Assembly: GCA_964452085.1 (NCBI GenBank)
Contig: CAYVKL010000006.1
Span: 46,087-110,086, forward strand
Reading direction: 5' to 3'
Length of the DNA: 64,000 bases
From: Methanobacterium sp964452085
GTDB taxonomy: Archaea > Methanobacteriota > Methanobacteria > Methanobacteriales > Methanobacteriaceae
Shown: positions 50,073 through 61,430 of the stretch, piece by piece
Layout: each line of letters begins with the position of its first letter
Numbering within the stretch: position 1 is the first letter of the stretch
The notes under the pieces: generated by a model
What the model saw: only the letters and a program-made list of their open reading frames with translations
Database searches by the model: none
Told to the model about the DNA's origin: nothing
Translations under genes and position numbers: made by a program

Positions 50073-51041
50073 ATGTTAAAAATGCACTTTTTAAATGTGG
50101 GACACGGAGATTGTTGTATTTTAGAATTTCCTGAAAAGGTAGCCATGGTGGATATTAACCGGAATAAGACTCCTGACGATGATTCCATGAAGGAGATTAT
50201 TGAAGCATCTAACCCCAACAGTGCCATGAGCATAAAGGGTGACTTCGAAGCCGGAAATATTGATAAAAAAACAGCGCTTAAACAGGCAGAATATACTATT
50301 CCCATTGAAGATCCCCTGAAGTATATTAAAAAGAACAATATGAAATCAATTTTCAGATTTATATCCAGCCATCCTCACATGGATCATCTCCACGGACTTG
50401 GAGAACTGGATAAAGCTGTTGAAATATCCAATTTCTGGGCTTTGAAAAATAAGTTCAGGGCAAACCGGTCGTTGGATAAAGAGACTGCTGCAGATGATTG
50501 GACTACTTATAAAAAATACCGGGACAACACCACGGAAAGTCAAGCTGAAGAAGTTACTCCTAAAACAGTTATTAGGCCCTTGGAAAAATCAAAAGGGGAC
50601 GTCTACACAGCAGATGGTATTAAAATTCTGGCACCAACCCCCGAGTTGCTTAAACTATCTGAAAATGAGGGAAGTGCCAATATAATGAGTTATGTTCTTT
50701 TGATAGACTATCCTCCCCACAAGATAATTTTAGGTGGGGATGCTGAGAAAGAAACTTGGAACTACGTTCTAGAACAATACCCAGACGAGATTAAAGACGT
50801 CACAGTCTTGAAAGCTGCTCACCACGGTAGAAATTCAGGTTACTATGAACCTGCCATGAAACAGATGCAACCTAAATACACCATAGTAAGTGTGGGGGCT
50901 AAGCTGGATCCCAAACTGGATGCAACCAAAAGATACACCCAATTTACTGAAAATCTTATAACAACCCGTTGGCAGGGTAATGTAACCATTGAATGCCATG
51001 AAACTGGTGAAGTGAAATGTAACACTCAGTTTGATTACTGA
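50073..51041 (+). CDS. MBL-fold hydrolase, ComEC/Rec2-like nuclease domain type
   Basis: A 322-residue protein resembling the stand-alone metallo-beta-lactamase domain of ComEC: FLNVGHGDCCILEFP at the start, zinc ligands SSHPHMDHLHGLG near residues 102-114, then ILGGDAEKETW and the KAAHHGRNSGYY motif near 240-255. About 60 residues (35-95), polar and variable, are inserted between the first strand and the HxHxDH motif. Unlike ComEC it has no membrane segments. It lies after flpA on the same strand, with a 200-base gap. Its substrate is unknown. Confidence 0.85.
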   Translation: MLKMHFLNVGHGDCCILEFPEKVAMVDINRNKTPDDDSMKEIIEASNPNSAMSIKGDFEAGNIDKKTALKQAEYTIPIEDPLKYIKKNNMKSIFRFISSHPHMDHLHGLGELDKAVEISNFWALKNKFRANRSLDKETAADDWTTYKKYRDNTTESQAEEVTPKTVIRPLEKSKGDVYTADGIKILAPTPELLKLSENEGSANIMSYVLLIDYPPHKIILGGDAEKETWNYVLEQYPDEIKDVTVLKAAHHGRNSGYYEPAMKQMQPKYTIVSVGAKLDPKLDATKRYTQFTENLITTRWQGNVTIECHETGEVKCNTQFDY

Positions 51042-51152
51042 TACAACCAAGTTTGATTACTGACTTAAGGGGTATAGGGGATGACAAAAATCCAGAACAG
51101 TACGGGGGAACCCCAGGCGAAGCTCTTCAAAAACTACCTCAAAATAATGGTT

Positions 51153-51632
51153 TTAAAGATTGGTTATCACAACGAAATGACTAAACCCCATCAAGAGGCC
51201 GAAAATTCCAAAAAGGATAATTGAAACCAGGAAAAAGATTAAAACACCAAGAGGGCCCCAGGGTAATTCTCGTGGAGTTTTAAATTCTTGGGAGTAATCA
51301 CTTAGTTCAAATCTTTCTGGATATTCTTCCGTTGCTGGAGTTATGTCTTCAATTTCTTTTGGCTTAGAATCACCAACAGAATAATCCATAATATGATTAT
51401 CTGGGAGGATATATTTTTCAATTAATGGTGTGAATGTTAAATCACCACCACATTCACATTTTTCACAGAAATCTTCTGGAGATTCACCTCTTTGAAGTTC
51501 ATAGTACCCCCTGCAGTTATCACAGGCTAAATATCCTTCAGTCCTTCTGAAACGTCCACCTGTTGCATTGAATATTATGTTAACCGGGTCAATTAATTCT
51601 AAATCCAATGATTCCATTAAAGAGCACTCCAA
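51153..51632 (-). CDS. Zinc-ribbon membrane protein, hypothetical
   Basis: A 159-residue protein. A zinc ribbon near residues 38-68 (CDNCRG, CEKCECGG) surrounds YYELQRGESPEDF, closely like the ribbon of the protein at 22233-22754. The N-terminus (MESLDLELIDP) is extra, and the C-terminus has one hydrophobic segment (LGVLIFFLVSIILFGIFGLLMGF). The start could be either ATG at 51632 or the next Met. Function is unknown. It is on its own. Confidence 0.7.
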   Translation of the reverse strand: MECSLMESLDLELIDPVNIIFNATGGRFRRTEGYLACDNCRGYYELQRGESPEDFCEKCECGGDLTFTPLIEKYILPDNHIMDYSVGDSKPKEIEDITPATEEYPERFELSDYSQEFKTPRELPWGPLGVLIFFLVSIILFGIFGLLMGFSHFVVITNL

Positions 51633-51855
51633 ATAAATTTTTTAATTAAGATCATAATTTGTTATTATTTACTATATTTTGATGTACTTATGCTTTTATT
51701 ATATTTTAATATTAATATGTTTGGATACTTAAAAAACAATAAGTATGATCTGGAGTATGGAATTAAAATTAAAAAAATAAAAAATTTAATCAAAAATTGA
51801 TTTTAAAGGTTCGGGAATAATAAAAAAATCATTTATTTAAATAATCTTCCACTAA

Positions 51856-53001
51856 TTAAATAATCTTCTCAACAACCCTACCAATAACCAGGGCTGCTAT
51901 TTCTTCTTTAGTGCTCAAAGGTACGTCCCAAACCTCATCATCAACCAGAATCACTTTATTCTGATCTGAACCGAATCCTGCACCTTCCTCAGCCACATCA
52001 TTAGCCACCATCAAGTCTGCACCTGACTCCCTCATTCGCTTTTTAGCGGAATCAACCAATTTATCCCTGGAAACATCGTACTCTGCCTTAAAGCCCACCA
52101 GATATAATGCGGGGTTGAATTCTTTGGCTTGGTTAATAATTTTCGGAGTAGTCTGAAGTTTAAGCGTTAAATCGTTACTTGATGATATTTTGGAGTCATG
52201 TTTTTCCACTGTAAAATCAGCCAATGCCGCCGCGGAAATGAATATATCCTGGTCAATGAGAATTTTCTGAAGTTCCATCTGCATTTGATGGGTTGATTCC
52301 ACTTTTATCTGATTAAAAATACTGGGAACATCTACTTCCATTCTCCCCGTGATCATGGTAACTTCAGCACCCCTACGGAAAGCTTCCTTCGCTATTTCAA
52401 GTCCCATCTTACCGGAACTGCGATTGGTTATACCCCTAATTGGGTCAATACCCTCATAAGTACCACCCGCACTCACCAGAACTTTACGTCCCTCCAAACC
52501 ATCTGCAGAGATGGCTTTCTGGACCTGAAGCACAATATCACCAATTGTAGGGAATTTAGCTTTATTTTCCTCCGCTTTAGGTTCCATAAAGAATACTCCC
52601 TCGCCTTTCAATTTCTGAATATTTTCCTCCACCGCCAAGTACATGGACTGGTGCATGGAAGGCACCAAAACAATTGGAGTTTTATAACCACTAGCAGTTA
52701 AAAGTAAAGTGTTAATAGGATTATCTGCAATCTTGTGGGCGAATTTGCTGATTACATTAGCTGTAGCGGGTGCCACTAAAATAAGATCCTCATTGGCATA
52801 TTTAACATGTTCAATCTCCCCAGTAAGACGAGTAACAACCTTTTTTCCACTGGCAAATTCAAGGGCATAGGGATTGATAATATCACAGGCACCATCACTC
52901 ATAAAACATTTAACCTCAAACCCCTTCCTTTTGAGTTCTCGGGCCAATTTAACGGTTTCAACAGCAGCTACACTGCCCGTGACACATAAAATAATTCTCA
53001 T
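51856..53001 (-). CDS. coaBC: Bifunctional phosphopantothenoylcysteine decarboxylase/ligase CoaBC
   Basis: CoaBC makes 4'-phosphopantetheine for coenzyme A. The 381-residue protein has the FMN-binding CoaC part (1-180; VTGSVAAVETVKLAREL and APATANVISKFAHKIADN with its Cys/Asn-type active region and MHQSMY) and the CoaB part (185-380; VLVSAGGTYEGIDPIRGITNRSSGKMG and VGFKAEYD). The length agrees with the archaeal enzyme. GGGGG lies about 9 bases before the ATG. It is followed by an empty AT-rich stretch. Confidence 0.95.
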   Translation of the reverse strand: MRIILCVTGSVAAVETVKLARELKRKGFEVKCFMSDGACDIINPYALEFASGKKVVTRLTGEIEHVKYANEDLILVAPATANVISKFAHKIADNPINTLLLTASGYKTPIVLVPSMHQSMYLAVEENIQKLKGEGVFFMEPKAEENKAKFPTIGDIVLQVQKAISADGLEGRKVLVSAGGTYEGIDPIRGITNRSSGKMGLEIAKEAFRRGAEVTMITGRMEVDVPSIFNQIKVESTHQMQMELQKILIDQDIFISAAALADFTVEKHDSKISSSNDLTLKLQTTPKIINQAKEFNPALYLVGFKAEYDVSRDKLVDSAKKRMRESGADLMVANDVAEEGAGFGSDQNKVILVDDEVWDVPLSTKEEIAALVIGRVVEKII

Positions 53002-53085
53002 AAGATTCTAAACCCCCATTAACTCTTAATATCCCTCAGATTCTTATAACTTTTAATTAATTGTGATATATTCAGTTATTTGTTT

Positions 53086-53583
<498 letters not shown>

Positions 53584-54110
53584 TCTCCATTCCTCCTTAT
53601 TAGTAGTGGATAATCCTAAAGGTCCCTGAAGACACCAAGAATTATTAAATCTTCACAAGTCTATTCTTTTCATCTAGGTTTGCTAATCTCAGCTATAAAT
53701 CCTTAAATTTTGAGCTTTGAAGACCTTCTTAAGTCTTAAATTAGCTTGAATGATAGAATCCAGATTAAAATTTCGGATTTCCCACATATAAGATGATCAC
53801 AGGATTGAATAAAATAAAAGCAGATTTATTGACCAACTGTCCACACTCTGCCCTGTGAAGATAGTATTATAACAGTAGATATTGTATCAAATTTAACATA
53901 TAAAATTTTTGCATAACATTAAATTAGATGCAGATGGAAATTACTAAATTATAATCCCAGAATAGACAAGAACACTCCCCATGATCCGATAAATAAATAT
54001 AAACAAACTTTAGAGTTATTTATGGGAAAAAAATATTTTATTAGAATTTCTGGAATTAAAAAAAAGAAATATAATAATAAAATAAGAAATGCAGTTTAAT
54101 GAGTTTATTT
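53584..54110. other. 527-base intergenic region
   Basis: The longest gap here. Besides the KH gene's ribosome site and promoter, it has a moderate-GC patch at about 53830-53880 and AT-rich sequence at 53870-54060. I found no coding frame, tRNA, CRISPR or clear C/D box pair. A small RNA cannot be excluded. Confidence 0.4.
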
Positions 54111-54641
54111 TTACCCTGCATTGAATGAGTTAATCACCATGTCAAAATTGGCTTGCTGTGCATCATAGTCTTCTACCTTGGCACTGGCCAAGATCACATA
54201 TATGGATGTGCCTTTCTGCAGCCACACTGCCCGATATTTTTTCTGAACACCTGATTCTGAAGCAATGTAAACTGTTTCATAGACCTGAGCACCATTAAGA
54301 ATAAAATTTCCATCTGAAACCTTTGTTTTCCCAGTGTTGTTGAAAAATTTAACGTAATTTTGAGTGTAAGCTGCTTGAAGGTTGTAATAGTTGGTATTAT
54401 TGTATTTCTGGATGACCACTGAAGTGGTTGGGTTTCCATTGGATGCAGTTAGTGGATCTCCCACTGCTGCCACACCATCAGGCGAGGTAACCGTGGCCAC
54501 TCCCCATGAATGAGGATACTGAAAGGAAACACCATTTTCGGTGTAATTATTGGTCGTGTTACTTTTATCCTCATTGGTTACACATCCTGATACCAGGACC
54601 ACAATGACGATAGTTACCATTAGGGGGAGAATTTTATTCAT
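54111..54641 (-). CDS. PsbP-like secreted lipoprotein
   Basis: A 176-residue protein with a signal peptide and lipobox (ILPLMVTIVIVVLVSGC, Cys20), so probably anchored outside the cell. The rest (NGVSFQYPHSWGVATV near residue 37 and TSVVIQKYNNTNYYNLQAAYTQNYV) resembles the PsbP-related proteins common in Methanobacterium surface proteomes. It has many Asn and Thr, as expected for an exposed protein. AAGGTG precedes the ATG. It stands alone. Confidence 0.8.
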   Translation of the reverse strand: MNKILPLMVTIVIVVLVSGCVTNEDKSNTTNNYTENGVSFQYPHSWGVATVTSPDGVAAVGDPLTASNGNPTTSVVIQKYNNTNYYNLQAAYTQNYVKFFNNTGKTKVSDGNFILNGAQVYETVYIASESGVQKKYRAVWLQKGTSIYVILASAKVEDYDAQQANFDMVINSFNAG

Positions 54642-54851
54642 AAAAAAACACCTTAGTTAAAATAAACTCTACTTTTCATTGCATATAAATAATATACTTC
54701 CAATTCAAGGAGCATTATTATATTATTCTGGAATATTTTCATTTTTTTAATTAATTTGTTCTAAATTATGCGGTTTTCTAATTAATATAAAACTTCTGAG
54801 AGGCTGAAATCAACCCGATAAAAAAAAAGGAGAATTATTATTTCTGGAGAG

Positions 54852-55466
54852 TTATCCCGAACCATTAACTGGCGGGGTAGGCTCCGGAGTAACCTCTGGA
54901 GTAGTTGGAGTCACAGTCTCAGTTGGAGTCTCAGTAACAGTTTGTATAGTTTTCGTACTGGTTGAGGTACTCACATTAGATGTGGTATTGTTTGCCACAG
55001 GAAGAAAAGCACTTGAATTCACCACCATGGAAACTTGTGGTACTTCTGAAGGTTTGGGAATTAACATAGTTCCCATAGAAGTGCCTACTATAAATGCCAG
55101 AATAATAAAGGCAACTAATCCTATTTTTGCTTTCTTACCAAACCATGCACGGCTGGGCATGTCTTTAGCTTTAATTGAATCTGGATTAGTAATGTATTTC
55201 TTTAGCATTTCCTCTTTTTCAGCCTTATCAGCAAGTTTTTTCTTCTCATCTTCCTGATCAGACCAGTAGTCCAGGGATTTTTCAGATCCCATCCTACCCT
55301 GCATCCTTCGCACTCTATCTGCTACTAGCAGGGTTTCCATTTCCTGCCCTAAATCTCTTTTTCGGGCGAAATATTCCTTTTTGGATAAATTTCCTTTACT
55401 GTATTCATTTTCAAGCTCATCGAATTCTCTTTTGAGCTTTTTCTTATCTAATACTATTTTAATCAT
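54852..55466 (-). CDS. Membrane protein with SHOCT-like helix and Thr/Pro-rich tail
   Basis: A 204-residue protein. The N-terminal part (KKLKREFDELENEYSKGNLSKKEYFARK) is a SHOCT-like amphipathic helix. Residues 115-137 form one membrane segment (GLVAFIILAFIVGTSMGTML), and the outer tail is Thr/Pro/Val-rich (TETVTPTTPEV), likely glycosylated or a spacer. The ATG lies within the last codons of pheA (8-base overlap), so translation is coupled, with AAGGAG next to it. Function is unknown. Confidence 0.72.
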   Translation of the reverse strand: MIKIVLDKKKLKREFDELENEYSKGNLSKKEYFARKRDLGQEMETLLVADRVRRMQGRMGSEKSLDYWSDQEDEKKKLADKAEKEEMLKKYITNPDSIKAKDMPSRAWFGKKAKIGLVAFIILAFIVGTSMGTMLIPKPSEVPQVSMVVNSSAFLPVANNTTSNVSTSTSTKTIQTVTETPTETVTPTTPEVTPEPTPPVNGSG

Positions 55467-56268
55467 CTCCTTCTTGAGGATATGATCCCAAAATTTTTAT
55501 GTATCCTACCTTTGATCTTATCTTATTTATAACATTCCTAATTTTTAAATCCTTCCTATGACCCTCTAAATCCACAAAGAAGATATAGCTTCCCAGTTTC
55601 TCCTTGGATGGTCTGGACTCAATTTTGGTTAAATTTATATTTTCACTGGCGAATTCTCCCAATATTTCATAAAGTCCACCAGGCCTATCCTTTGAAAGGC
55701 ATAAAACCACTGATGTTTTATCTTTACCAGTGGCCACATGGTCCTGCCTGTCAATAACCACAAAACGAGTCATGTTATTTGCATGGTCCTGAATATTTTC
55801 TGCGGCAATTACAAGCCCGTATATCTCCGCAGCTCGGCGGGTGCTGATGGCTGCCAGATTTTTATGTCCGACTATCATTTCTGCTGCTGCCGCGGTACTT
55901 CCCACAGCTTGAGTTTGAACATCCATTTTCTCTAAGAAAAATCTACACTGCGATAAGGGCTGGTAATGGGAATAAACCATTCCCACATCATCTAAACTAG
56001 CACCTGGATTTATTAGCAGGTTGTGGCTTATGGGGAGTACGATTTCACTTGTGATCTTTAAAATGTATTGGTGTGCTAATAGATCCAGAGTTAAACCAAC
56101 CGACCCTTCTATGGAGTTTTCAATGGGAACCACTCCTAGGTCCACTTCCCTCACATGTACTGCTTCAAACACTTCAGGTATGGTGTCGTAGGGTACCAGT
56201 TCTCCGTCTAAGGTTGATGCTGCTTCCTCAGTGAAGGTGCCTGCTGGTCCGAAAAATCCAATTTTCAT
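55459..56268 (-). CDS. pheA: Prephenate dehydratase PheA with ACT domain
   Basis: PheA turns prephenate into phenylpyruvate for phenylalanine synthesis. The 269-residue protein has the PDT part (GFFGPAGTFTEEAA at the start, VVPIENSIEGSVGLTLDLL with the catalytic region near residue 58, and NNMTRFVVI near 165) and a C-terminal ACT domain (about 180-260, with ESRPSKEKLGSYIFFVDL) that binds phenylalanine as feedback inhibitor. The length is normal. It is overlapped at its end by the membrane protein gene. Confidence 0.95.
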   Translation of the reverse strand: MKIGFFGPAGTFTEEAASTLDGELVPYDTIPEVFEAVHVREVDLGVVPIENSIEGSVGLTLDLLAHQYILKITSEIVLPISHNLLINPGASLDDVGMVYSHYQPLSQCRFFLEKMDVQTQAVGSTAAAAEMIVGHKNLAAISTRRAAEIYGLVIAAENIQDHANNMTRFVVIDRQDHVATGKDKTSVVLCLSKDRPGGLYEILGEFASENINLTKIESRPSKEKLGSYIFFVDLEGHRKDLKIRNVINKIRSKVGYIKILGSYPQEGDD

Positions 56269-56432
56269 AATTTTTACCTTTACTCTCCTAATGATACGAT
56301 GTATGATCCAAATTTGATATAAAAATTAGGTTAATGGTATAAAAGAAAGTTTATTTTTAAATGTGTTAGTATTAAAAGCAAGTTATTGATTTAATAGTAG
56401 GTTAAAAAAGAACTTTAATAATTTCATTTAAA

Positions 56433-57581
56433 TTAATATAACCCACCATTAAGATAATTATTAACTTTATCTGTAGTAGACTGATGTATTCTCCTTATAA
56501 CTGCTTTTCCATCTTTTATCTCTGCAAGTTTGGCCATAACCTTTAAATCCCTTAAGTGACGGATGAATTCCTCTGCTTCTTCCTCATTATCCACCTCAAT
56601 TACCAGATCTTCACTGGCCTCTTCACCATTTTTAACATGCGCTATGGTTTCAAGCATGGGGTAAAGTACTGATTCCCCTATCCTCAGAGCTCTTTTCCGG
56701 ATTTCATCTTGAGATTCTCCCAATTCATAGGCCTGGAATCCTTCTCTTATTATCCGGCTAAAAAGAAATGCTTGGGCGAGATCAAAGGGAAAACTTAGAG
56801 CATATTCCAGTTCAGAGGCCTGTGCCTGGGAAGACGTGTACTTCAAAGGTTCTAGTTGCATCTGAGGGTCTTTCATCACCACCCCCTCCCGGTTATTCTC
56901 ACCTAACTCTCGGATGAGGTTCATGATCTTTTCCGGCGCCTCTTCAACAGGGAAAACACCCAATAGATTTACAGGTTGTAGACCATAATCCAAAAGTAAC
57001 TCCCTTTTAACCATCACAGGTAAAGGAGTGTTGGTGAGTTTTTCCCGCACATCAAAGATGCGAAACCCCAGTTTCCCAATTTCTGGATAATAATGAGATA
57101 CGTAAGGGTTTAAGGTCCCGACCATCTCCCCACAGATCACTTTTTCTGGATAATCATGGAAGAATTTTTCCAGATCAAGTATTTCATTGGCTTTTCGTGA
57201 GGTATAGGGGCAGATATACCCTCCCCGGGTGAAGGCAATAATTTTGTTATCCACCATTGCTATGCGAACATTGTAGCCGTTCATCTTCTCTTCCACAGCC
57301 ACTTCATCCGGAAAATATTTTTCCAAAGTAGGGTGCAACATTAAAGTTCTTCTTATCTTTGGAAATCCTCGTATAACCTCTATTTCATCCCCGCTTATGA
57401 CCATGGTGCCGGCTTCAACTTTTCCCAATCCTTTTTTGAACTGAACAGCATCTAAGCCGCGTTTCTGGTATTTTTTTATGATCCCTTTCCAGTAAGCTTC
57501 TTCTAATTTATCAAACGGGATATCAAGAAGCTGAGATACTTCTGCCTGGCGAATAAGAGGTGGGAGGTTTTTTACTCTCAT
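56433..57581 (-). CDS. ATP-dependent RNA ligase, Rnl3 family (MthRnl-like)
   Basis: The 382-residue protein matches the archaeal RNA ligase known from Methanothermobacter (MthRnl). The nucleotidyl transfer motif I EEKMNGYNVR is at residues 97-106, with catalytic Lys99. Further motifs are RGGYICPYTS near 131, CGEMVG near 160, GVVMKD near 250 and the C-terminal helical dimerisation part (DLVIEVDNEEEAEEFI). It joins or circularises RNA with 5'-phosphate and 3'-OH. The ribosome site is weak. The CBS cluster lies upstream on the same strand, with 228 bases between. Confidence 0.93.
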   Translation of the reverse strand: MRVKNLPPLIRQAEVSQLLDIPFDKLEEAYWKGIIKKYQKRGLDAVQFKKGLGKVEAGTMVISGDEIEVIRGFPKIRRTLMLHPTLEKYFPDEVAVEEKMNGYNVRIAMVDNKIIAFTRGGYICPYTSRKANEILDLEKFFHDYPEKVICGEMVGTLNPYVSHYYPEIGKLGFRIFDVREKLTNTPLPVMVKRELLLDYGLQPVNLLGVFPVEEAPEKIMNLIRELGENNREGVVMKDPQMQLEPLKYTSSQAQASELEYALSFPFDLAQAFLFSRIIREGFQAYELGESQDEIRKRALRIGESVLYPMLETIAHVKNGEEASEDLVIEVDNEEEAEEFIRHLRDLKVMAKLAEIKDGKAVIRRIHQSTTDKVNNYLNGGLY

Positions 57582-57809
57582 AATAATTCATTGCTTAAGA
57601 ATTTAAACTATAGAACTTTTTATGGGTCGTTTATTTCCTGTTATCAATTTCATTAAATCTTGCAAGATGTTTAAAAAAAAAAGGTAAAAAAATTGGGATT
57701 ATAAACTCCCATATTGTATTTCTTGTGTTTTTTAGACTATTTTCGTTTATAAATTTTTTCTCAAAATTTAAGACACTTTTTGAGCGTATGCGTCCACTTT
57801 TGTCATTAC

Positions 57810-58628
57810 TTAGACTTTTTCAAGTTCCACAATTAGTTTCAGGAAGTCTGTTTTGGTGATTATTCCAGTCATCCCTTCATCGTCCATGACCGGCAGACCA
57901 CTGAAGTTCTCATTTAGCATCATAAGAGCTGCTTCTGAGACATTACTTTCTGGAGATATGGTTTTCACATTTTGAACCATCACATCCTCTACCAGAAGAT
58001 TCCTGATCCTGGCGGGTTTGTATTTATCTGGAACTACTTTGCGGAAGGACATCATGGCCAGTGCGATGTCTTTGGCAGTTATCATTCCCTGCAGTTCACC
58101 ATTCTCCATTACGGGTAGCCGACCAATATTTTGATCTATAATGATCCTTCTGGCATGCACCAGACGGTCCTGTGGCCCAATGGTAGTTATATCTGTATTC
58201 ATACGTTCTTGGACTTTGATTTCTGTGAAGGGCCTCCCCTGACATGTGTCCAGAAAGTCGCTTTTAGTGATCATTCCTTGTATGTTCCCAGATTCCATTA
58301 CTGTTAAACCACCGATCTGGTTTTCCAGCATGATTTCGGCGGCAACACCCATTGTCTGGTTGCCATCTATAATTATTGGTTGTGGAGTCATCACTGTGGA
58401 CACATGGAAATGGGATGGTGCGAGGTTACCATATTTGGAAGAACCCAGACGCAGGGCTATGTCTTTCTCGGTTATTATTCCCACTAATTCTTTTTGATGG
58501 TTCTGGTTGGTGTTTATAACTGGTAGTCTGGATATTTTGTGTTTTTTCATTAATTTAAGTGCGTCGTGGATGTTCTGGTCTTTATCAACTACTACAACTT
58601 CTTTGGCCATTATGTCTTTGACATGCAT
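57810..58628 (-). CDS. Four-CBS-domain protein 1
   Basis: A 272-residue soluble protein made of four CBS domains: VKDIMAKEVVVVDKDQNIHDAL, MTPQPIIIDGNQTMGVAAE, VQERMNTDITTIGPQDRLVHA and VEDVMVQNVKTISPESNVSEA start each. CBS pairs bind AMP, ADP, ATP or SAM. No other domain is attached. GGAGGTCTAATA precedes the ATG. It is the most downstream of five CBS genes in a row, next to RNA ligase; the gap to CBS gene 2 is only 15 bases. Confidence 0.92.
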   Translation of the reverse strand: MHVKDIMAKEVVVVDKDQNIHDALKLMKKHKISRLPVINTNQNHQKELVGIITEKDIALRLGSSKYGNLAPSHFHVSTVMTPQPIIIDGNQTMGVAAEIMLENQIGGLTVMESGNIQGMITKSDFLDTCQGRPFTEIKVQERMNTDITTIGPQDRLVHARRIIIDQNIGRLPVMENGELQGMITAKDIALAMMSFRKVVPDKYKPARIRNLLVEDVMVQNVKTISPESNVSEAALMMLNENFSGLPVMDDEGMTGIITKTDFLKLIVELEKV

Positions 58629-58643
58629 TATTAGACCTCCGGT

Positions 58644-59486
58644 TTACTGGATCCCCCGGATTATATCCGTTTTGGTTATTATTCCCACCAGCTGGTTATC
58701 ATCCACAACTGGAATTCCACTGACATCTTTTTTAACCATCAAATCAGCGGCGCTAGCCGCATCTTCACCTGACTCTATTTTTATGAGGTGGTTGGTCATT
58801 ATATCCCCTGCTGTAACCAGGGACACTTCACGAACATTTCGTTTCTCCTGGCCGTCGATTTTACGCAGGAATGCTATTTTTTCAACACTCATCCCTGTTT
58901 CGGGGTCTTCTACATTGGCGAAGGATATATTAGCAGAGGTGATGATTCCCACTGGCTCATTATCCCGCATCACAATGACTTTTCCGATTTTCTTATCCTC
59001 CATTATGCTTATGACGTGGCCTATGCTGTGGTTTTCATTTACGGTTTCCACTTCACTGGTCATTAGCTGGGATACTTTCCATTTACCCGTGAATTTCTGG
59101 CTGTAGAAATTCATAAGTTCGCCTTTGGTTACAATTCCCACCACTTCATCTTCATCTGCTACTGGAACGGAACTAATGTCGTTTTTTATCATTAGCTCCA
59201 CTGCTTCCCTAAGCTCCCGGTAGGGAGTAATGGTTACGGGATTGGGTGTCATTACCCTGCGAATGGATATTTTGTCAATTGGTCTTCTTTTCCATTGGGG
59301 TCCGTTTGCCCTCATTTTTCTTATAAGGTCTTTTTCAGTTATTATGCCCACGGGTTTACCATCCTGGTCAACCACTAAAATACGGCTGTAGCCGTGTTTG
59401 AGCATGAGGTTTCGGGCGTGACTTACTTGTTCGTTTTCTTCGGCTAATATTACTTCCTCGTTCATTACATCCTCGATTTTCATCAT
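58644..59486 (-). CDS. Four-CBS-domain protein 2
   Basis: A 280-residue protein of four CBS domains, beginning near IEDVMNEEVILAEENEQVSHA, IRRVMTPNPVTITPYRELREA, VSQLMTSEVETVNENHSIGHV and AGDIMTNHLIKIESGEDAASA. The glycine-Asp-rich loops for nucleotide binding are seen (for example VVGIVTKGELM, LVGIITKTDII). The start is ATG 59486 or the next codon. The gap to CBS gene 3 is 34 bases. Confidence 0.92.
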   Translation of the reverse strand: MMKIEDVMNEEVILAEENEQVSHARNLMLKHGYSRILVVDQDGKPVGIITEKDLIRKMRANGPQWKRRPIDKISIRRVMTPNPVTITPYRELREAVELMIKNDISSVPVADEDEVVGIVTKGELMNFYSQKFTGKWKVSQLMTSEVETVNENHSIGHVISIMEDKKIGKVIVMRDNEPVGIITSANISFANVEDPETGMSVEKIAFLRKIDGQEKRNVREVSLVTAGDIMTNHLIKIESGEDAASAADLMVKKDVSGIPVVDDNQLVGIITKTDIIRGIQ

Positions 59487-59520
59487 GCTACTCGCCCCTA
59501 AAAAATTTTAATGAGCCGTG

Positions 59521-60477
<957 letters not shown>

Positions 60478-60607
60478 ATATAAGAGATAACCTTGATTTG
60501 CCTGTAAAAACTTAAATAACCATTATGATCAGTTAAAAAAATATAAATATCACTTAAAAATAGATCAAAACCCATTTTGGGTAATTTACAAGATAATGGC
60601 CGGGATA

Positions 60608-61429
60608 TCAGTTGAGATATGACCATAAAATATCTTCCCTTGAAACTATACCAATAAGATCGGCTTCTTTAGCTCTTCGGGGTTCTCTTTTAACGTATAT
60701 TGGATTTTTTACCATTGGAAGGCGTCCAATATCATACTCCAACAATATTTCTGCGGCTTCACGAGTAAGGGTGTTGGGTGTTGCCACTACTGGAGGAGTT
60801 TTCATGACCTTCTCTACCATTACTGCACTCCGGGTCTCGTGGGACTCTGATTCAAGAGCCATTCTAACATGGCCTGAATTGATTATGTCCATTCTGGTGA
60901 TGATTCCTATGATTTTGTTCTTCTTCATCACCGGGAGACCTGAAAATCCAGTTTCATCCATTCTCTTCCAGACATGGGAGATTAGATCATTGTAATTGCA
61001 GGTTTCCACACCGGAGCTTAAGAATTCTTCCAGGGTTTGATTCCTGGGCGTAGCTCCGTTGTAGAGAAAATTTCTTAAAATATCAGATACAGTTACTATT
61101 CCCACCAGATGCATGTTATCCTGTGATTCAACTACCGGGGCATATAATGTGTCTGCTTTCATGATTTCCCCGGCAAGATGAGTTAACTCCATTTCTGGAG
61201 TGGCTATTACTCTGGGGTGTTCCATTAGTCCCCTGGCATCGATGTTGGATTTGGTTGATGAGATATTCAACATATCCCCACGAGTTATAATGCCTTCTAG
61301 ACGGTTCTGGGATACTACGGGGATGGTACGTAATCCTTCTTCACGGAAGATGGACCTTACTTTGGTGGCATGGGTATCCACAGATACGGTGACAGGATCC
61401 GGGGTCATTATTTGTTCCACCGGGTTCAA
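60608..61429 (-). CDS. Four-CBS-domain protein 4
   Basis: A 273-residue protein of four CBS domains, with MTPDPVTVSVDTHATKV at the start, ARGLMEHPRVIATPEMELTHL, a third near TPRNQTLEEFLSSGVETCNY and a fourth with VMKTPPVVATPNTLTREAA. The last domain ends at the C-terminus with SREDILWSYLN. TTG 61429 is 5 bases after GGTGA and 1 base after the stop of CBS gene 5; GTG 61438 is the alternative, inside the ribosome site. Coupled to CBS gene 5. Confidence 0.9.
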   Translation of the reverse strand: MNPVEQIMTPDPVTVSVDTHATKVRSIFREEGLRTIPVVSQNRLEGIITRGDMLNISSTKSNIDARGLMEHPRVIATPEMELTHLAGEIMKADTLYAPVVESQDNMHLVGIVTVSDILRNFLYNGATPRNQTLEEFLSSGVETCNYNDLISHVWKRMDETGFSGLPVMKKNKIIGIITRMDIINSGHVRMALESESHETRSAVMVEKVMKTPPVVATPNTLTREAAEILLEYDIGRLPMVKNPIYVKREPRRAKEADLIGIVSREDILWSYLN

Positions 61430-61430
61430 G

